Made by a program: the position numbers and the translations under genes
Source of the DNA: Lactobacillaceae bacterium UBA5807
GTDB lineage: Bacteria > Bacillota > Bacilli > Lactobacillales > Lactobacillaceae
NCBI GenBank assembly: GCA_002418005.1
Contig: DIDF01000079.1
Span: 1 to 23,997 of the forward strand
Length of the DNA stretch: 23,997 nt
Direction: 5' to 3'
Shown here: one piece after another, positions 22,053 to 23,997 of the stretch
How positions within the stretch are numbered: the stretch's first letter is position 1
How the letters are laid out: each line of letters starts with the position of its first letter
The notes under the pieces: generated by a model
What the model was told of the DNA's origin: nothing
Databases searched by the model: none
Seen by the model: only the letters and a program-made list of their open reading frames with translations

Positions 22053-22583
22053 ATGAGTCGAAAAGTTCAGCTAAATGTTACCGAGCTAGATCGAACAAGA
22101 GCTACTAAGGTAACTGACGAATATAAAGATATCAAATATTTGGTGGTTGGAAAATGGGGCTTAATTGACGATGGCTTCGATATTTATTCCAAAGAAAATG
22201 AGGTCTTAGCCCAAGTTAAGCAGCGCAGCCTTGGAACCACCCCAAGATTTGACCTTTTTTATTACGATAATTTTGTTGGCAGTTCAGTTGTCCATTTTTC
22301 GCTTTACTTTGTAACAATTTATATTAACGGCCTTAATTGGATAGTAACTGGAAGTGCCAAAAAACAATTCTTTACTATTCATCGTGGCGGCCATAAAATC
22401 GCTGAAATAAAATCTTACAATGAGTCTGATAAAGGAGTTCGCATTATTGACACCACAAGAACAGTTAACGAGCCATTAGTGATAGCAATTGCTGCCATTT
22501 TGAATCACCCGTCTTTAGTTCATCTATCAAAACTGAGAGTAAAAAAGCTGCAGCCTTACAGAAAAATTGAGCCAAACAATTAA
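22053..22583 (+). CDS. Probable LURP-one/Tubby C-terminal-like protein, 176 aa
   Basis: No named gene is recognised. The 176 residues are rich in short beta strands of alternating hydrophobic residues (KYLVVGKWG, FDIYSKENEVLAQVKQ, RFDLFYYDNFVGSSVV, YINGLNWIVTGSA, KIAEIKS). A helix follows (NEPLVIAIAAILNHPSLVHL, about residues 138-157). Repeated strands ending in a buried helix resemble the YxjI/LURP-one-related (Tubby-like) barrel fold, and small proteins of this kind are frequent in lactobacilli. The fold call is by pattern only. There is no signal peptide. ATG 22053 has AAGGA ten bases upstream. It is a single-gene unit with an extended -10 promoter and a terminator shared with smpB. Confidence 0.75.
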   Translation: MSRKVQLNVTELDRTRATKVTDEYKDIKYLVVGKWGLIDDGFDIYSKENEVLAQVKQRSLGTTPRFDLFYYDNFVGSSVVHFSLYFVTIYINGLNWIVTGSAKKQFFTIHRGGHKIAEIKSYNESDKGVRIIDTTRTVNEPLVIAIAAILNHPSLVHLSKLRVKKLQPYRKIEPNN

Positions 22584-22641
22584 AAAAGCTAGGATAATTT
22601 AATTTCATAGATGAAATTGAAGTTACCTTAGCTTTTTTAGT
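22584..22641. terminator. Bidirectional terminator between 22053-22583 gene and smpB
   Basis: AAAAAAGCTAGG and CCTTAGCTTTTTT form the outer stem with one bulged or mismatched position. ATTTCAT/ATGAAAT forms an inner hairpin. There are T-runs on both strands. Confidence 0.8.
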
Positions 22642-23110
22642 AATGTTTCATTACTCGTTCAATTTGGCGTTTTTGATCTCGTTTTTTGATCGTTTCTCGC
22701 TTATCGTACTCTCGTTTACCAGTTGCAACGCCAATTAAAACTTTGGCAAAACCGTGTTTGAGATAAACTTTCAGTGGAACCACTGTAACACCTTTATCTT
22801 TAACTGCTTCGGTCAGCCGTTTAATTTCTTTTTTATGAAGTAACAACTTTCGACTTCTTAGAGGATCATGGTTAAATTGATTACCTTGCAAATATTCACT
22901 AATATGAACATTCATTAAAAACGCTTCGCCATTTCTAATTTGCACAAAGCCATCCTTTAAAGTTACTCTTCTTTCTCTGACTGATTTAATTTCTGTCCCA
23001 GTCAAAGCAATCCCGGCTTCATAAGTATCCGAAATGGAATAATCATGCCTGGCTTTTTTATTTTGAGCCATTAAATTGTCATTATTGTGCTGAGTTTTTT
23101 TCTTCGCCAA
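22637..23110 (-). CDS. smpB: SsrA-binding protein SmpB
   Basis: SmpB binds tmRNA and takes it to stalled ribosomes for trans-translation. The 157-residue protein has the conserved QNKKARHDY and YEAGIALTGTEIKSVRE start of the oligonucleotide-binding barrel, then VTLKDGFVQIRNGEAFLMNVHISEY and the basic tail ending GKREYDKRETIKKRDQ. The start is TTG at 23108-23110, with AGTAGG upstream; the later ATG (residue 14) has no binding site, and known family members begin MAKK. It follows rnr after 20 bases. The rnr-smpB pairing fits the joint role of RNase R and tmRNA in clearing stalled mRNAs. Confidence 0.97.
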   Translation of the reverse strand: MAKKKTQHNNDNLMAQNKKARHDYSISDTYEAGIALTGTEIKSVRERRVTLKDGFVQIRNGEAFLMNVHISEYLQGNQFNHDPLRSRKLLLHKKEIKRLTEAVKDKGVTVVPLKVYLKHGFAKVLIGVATGKREYDKRETIKKRDQKRQIERVMKHY

Positions 23111-23130
23111 AAAATCGCCTACTTTCGGTA

Positions 23131-23997
23131 TTAATGTCTGCGATTATTATTTTGATGTTGCTGAGAATGGCTGTGAGCATGGTCATTATTCTTATAATGG
23201 TTATTGGAATGATAATTTCCATGAGAATTTGAATTGTTATTGTGATGATTCCGGTCATTACTATGGCCATGATTATTTCTATTATTTGAATAATGGCGTT
23301 TAGGCAACATATCACTGGTAGGAGTATCTTGCGGATTAACAATATCAAAATCAATGGCACTTTGTTCAACGTCCACATTAACAACTTTTACCCGGATTGG
23401 TTGGCCCATCTTGTAGGTTCTCCTAGTGTTTCGGCCAACCAGTGCCATAAACTGATCCACATACTCATAGTAATCATCGGTCATTCGACTAATATGAACC
23501 AAACCTTCAACAGTATTTGGCAGTTCGACAAACATCCCAAATTTTAAGACAGAACTAATGACAGCATCAAATTCTTCACCGATGTGATCAGCCATATATT
23601 CAGCCTTCTTCATCGAATCAGTATCTCTTTCAGCATCAACAGCCCGACGTTCATATTCTGAAGTAGTGGCAGCAATTTCATCAAGCACAGGCGCAAACTT
23701 CTGCTTTGTCTCCGCATTAATTCCGTTATCTTGGTAATAGTGAATCATTCGATGAACCATTGTGTCCGGGTAACGACGAATTGGAGAAGTAAAGTGAGTA
23801 TAGTAAGGCGCAGCCAAGCCAAAATGACCTAAAGATTGATTAGCATACCTGGCTTGCTTCAAACTTCTTAAAAGCATAACCGAAACCATTGTTTCCTCAG
23901 GGGTTCCAGCGACTTTTTTCAAAACATTTTGAAGAGTCTTTGGTTTAATGTGTTGCGGGTCTCCTTTAACATTAATTCCAAAGGCAGTTAAAGTGTC
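23131..23997 (-). CDS. rnr: Ribonuclease R, 3' part (5' end outside window)
   Basis: RNase R is a processive 3'-5' exoribonuclease for structured RNA. The frame is open to the right window edge; 288 residues are visible. The end of the RNB catalytic domain is present (YYTHFTSPIRRYPDTMVHR, with the conserved SPIRRY-D). The S1 RNA-binding domain follows (GEEFDAVISSVLKFGMFVEL, VEGLVHIS, MGQPIRVKVVNVD). The tail differs from the usual lysine-rich end. The last 55 residues are low-complexity, with about 13 His and many Asn (NNHGHSND, NHHNNNSNSHGN, DHAHSHSQQHQNNN). A TTG at 23922 is an internal codon, not a start. smpB follows after 20 bases. Confidence 0.96.
   Translation of the reverse strand, partial: DTLTAFGINVKGDPQHIKPKTLQNVLKKVAGTPEETMVSVMLLRSLKQARYANQSLGHFGLAAPYYTHFTSPIRRYPDTMVHRMIHYYQDNGINAETKQKFAPVLDEIAATTSEYERRAVDAERDTDSMKKAEYMADHIGEEFDAVISSVLKFGMFVELPNTVEGLVHISRMTDDYYEYVDQFMALVGRNTRRTYKMGQPIRVKVVNVDVEQSAIDFDIVNPQDTPTSDMLPKRHYSNNRNNHGHSNDRNHHNNNSNSHGNYHSNNHYKNNDHAHSHSQQHQNNNRRH

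Noticed and set aside
23082..23547. Isoleucine/methionine-rich ORF over the rnr tail and an antisense ORF
   Set aside because: They are other frames of the Asn/His-rich repeat codons; the rnr and smpB frames account for the sequence.
1..23997. CRISPR array, insertion sequence, prophage or attachment site
   Set aside because: No spaced direct repeats, transposase or integrase were seen. The two tRNA-Asn genes show no integrase or flanking partial tRNA repeats.

Overview
The window looks like chromosomal DNA of a low-GC, AT-rich Gram-positive bacterium, most likely a member of the Lactobacillaceae. The evidence is the low GC content, strong GGAGG-type ribosome binding sites, many GTG and TTG starts, a T-box leader, a perfect CcpA (cre) box, and a housekeeping gene content and order familiar from lactobacilli (rnr-smpB, ung-pta-tsaE, murB, cdaA-cdaR-glmM-glmS). 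The genus cannot be fixed from sequence alone. I see no insertion sequence, prophage, plasmid replication gene or CRISPR array.

Layout, left part (1-5.9 kb). The left edge holds the tail of a membrane protein (1-180, cut by the window) and a small unknown gene (284-637). A minus-strand amino acid permease (691-2046) follows, controlled by a compact T-box riboswitch with its own consensus promoter. Next come a small unknown gene (2477-2836), a MarR-family regulator (2885-3334, minus), a LicD-type transferase (3523-4347) with a probable DUF960 protein behind it, two identical tRNA-Asn(GTT) genes on the minus strand, and a small unknown protein (5417-5728, minus). Upstream of that protein is a candidate CcpA-controlled small RNA (about 5765-5841).

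Middle part (5.9-17.5 kb). This region is dominated by cell envelope functions. It holds a TagH-like ATPase of a teichoic acid exporter and two paralogous secreted glucosaminidases. In the first glucosaminidase the signal peptide is out of frame with the catalytic domain; the second has a WalR-like box at its promoter. glmS is followed by the operon cdaA-cdaR-glmM (all minus strand). CdaA makes c-di-AMP, CdaR regulates it, and GlmM and GlmS make the UDP-GlcNAc precursor glucosamine-1-P. A DUF1361 membrane protein (plus) lies between cdaA and a murB-antiporter pair (minus), in which the antiporter start sits only 12 bases after the murB stop.

Right part (17.5-24 kb). A DnaQ-like exonuclease (plus) is followed by the minus-strand run ung-pta-tsaE-GNAT, then a probable Tubby/LURP-one-like protein (plus), smpB, and the 3' part of rnr. 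The rnr gene is cut by the right edge and has an unusual Asn/His-rich tail.

Most of the window is ordinary core genome. The parts most worth checking are the CcpA-box small RNA candidate, the frameshifted autolysin with a palindromic promoter, the short T-box leader, and a nested inverted repeat between the T-box and the next gene.
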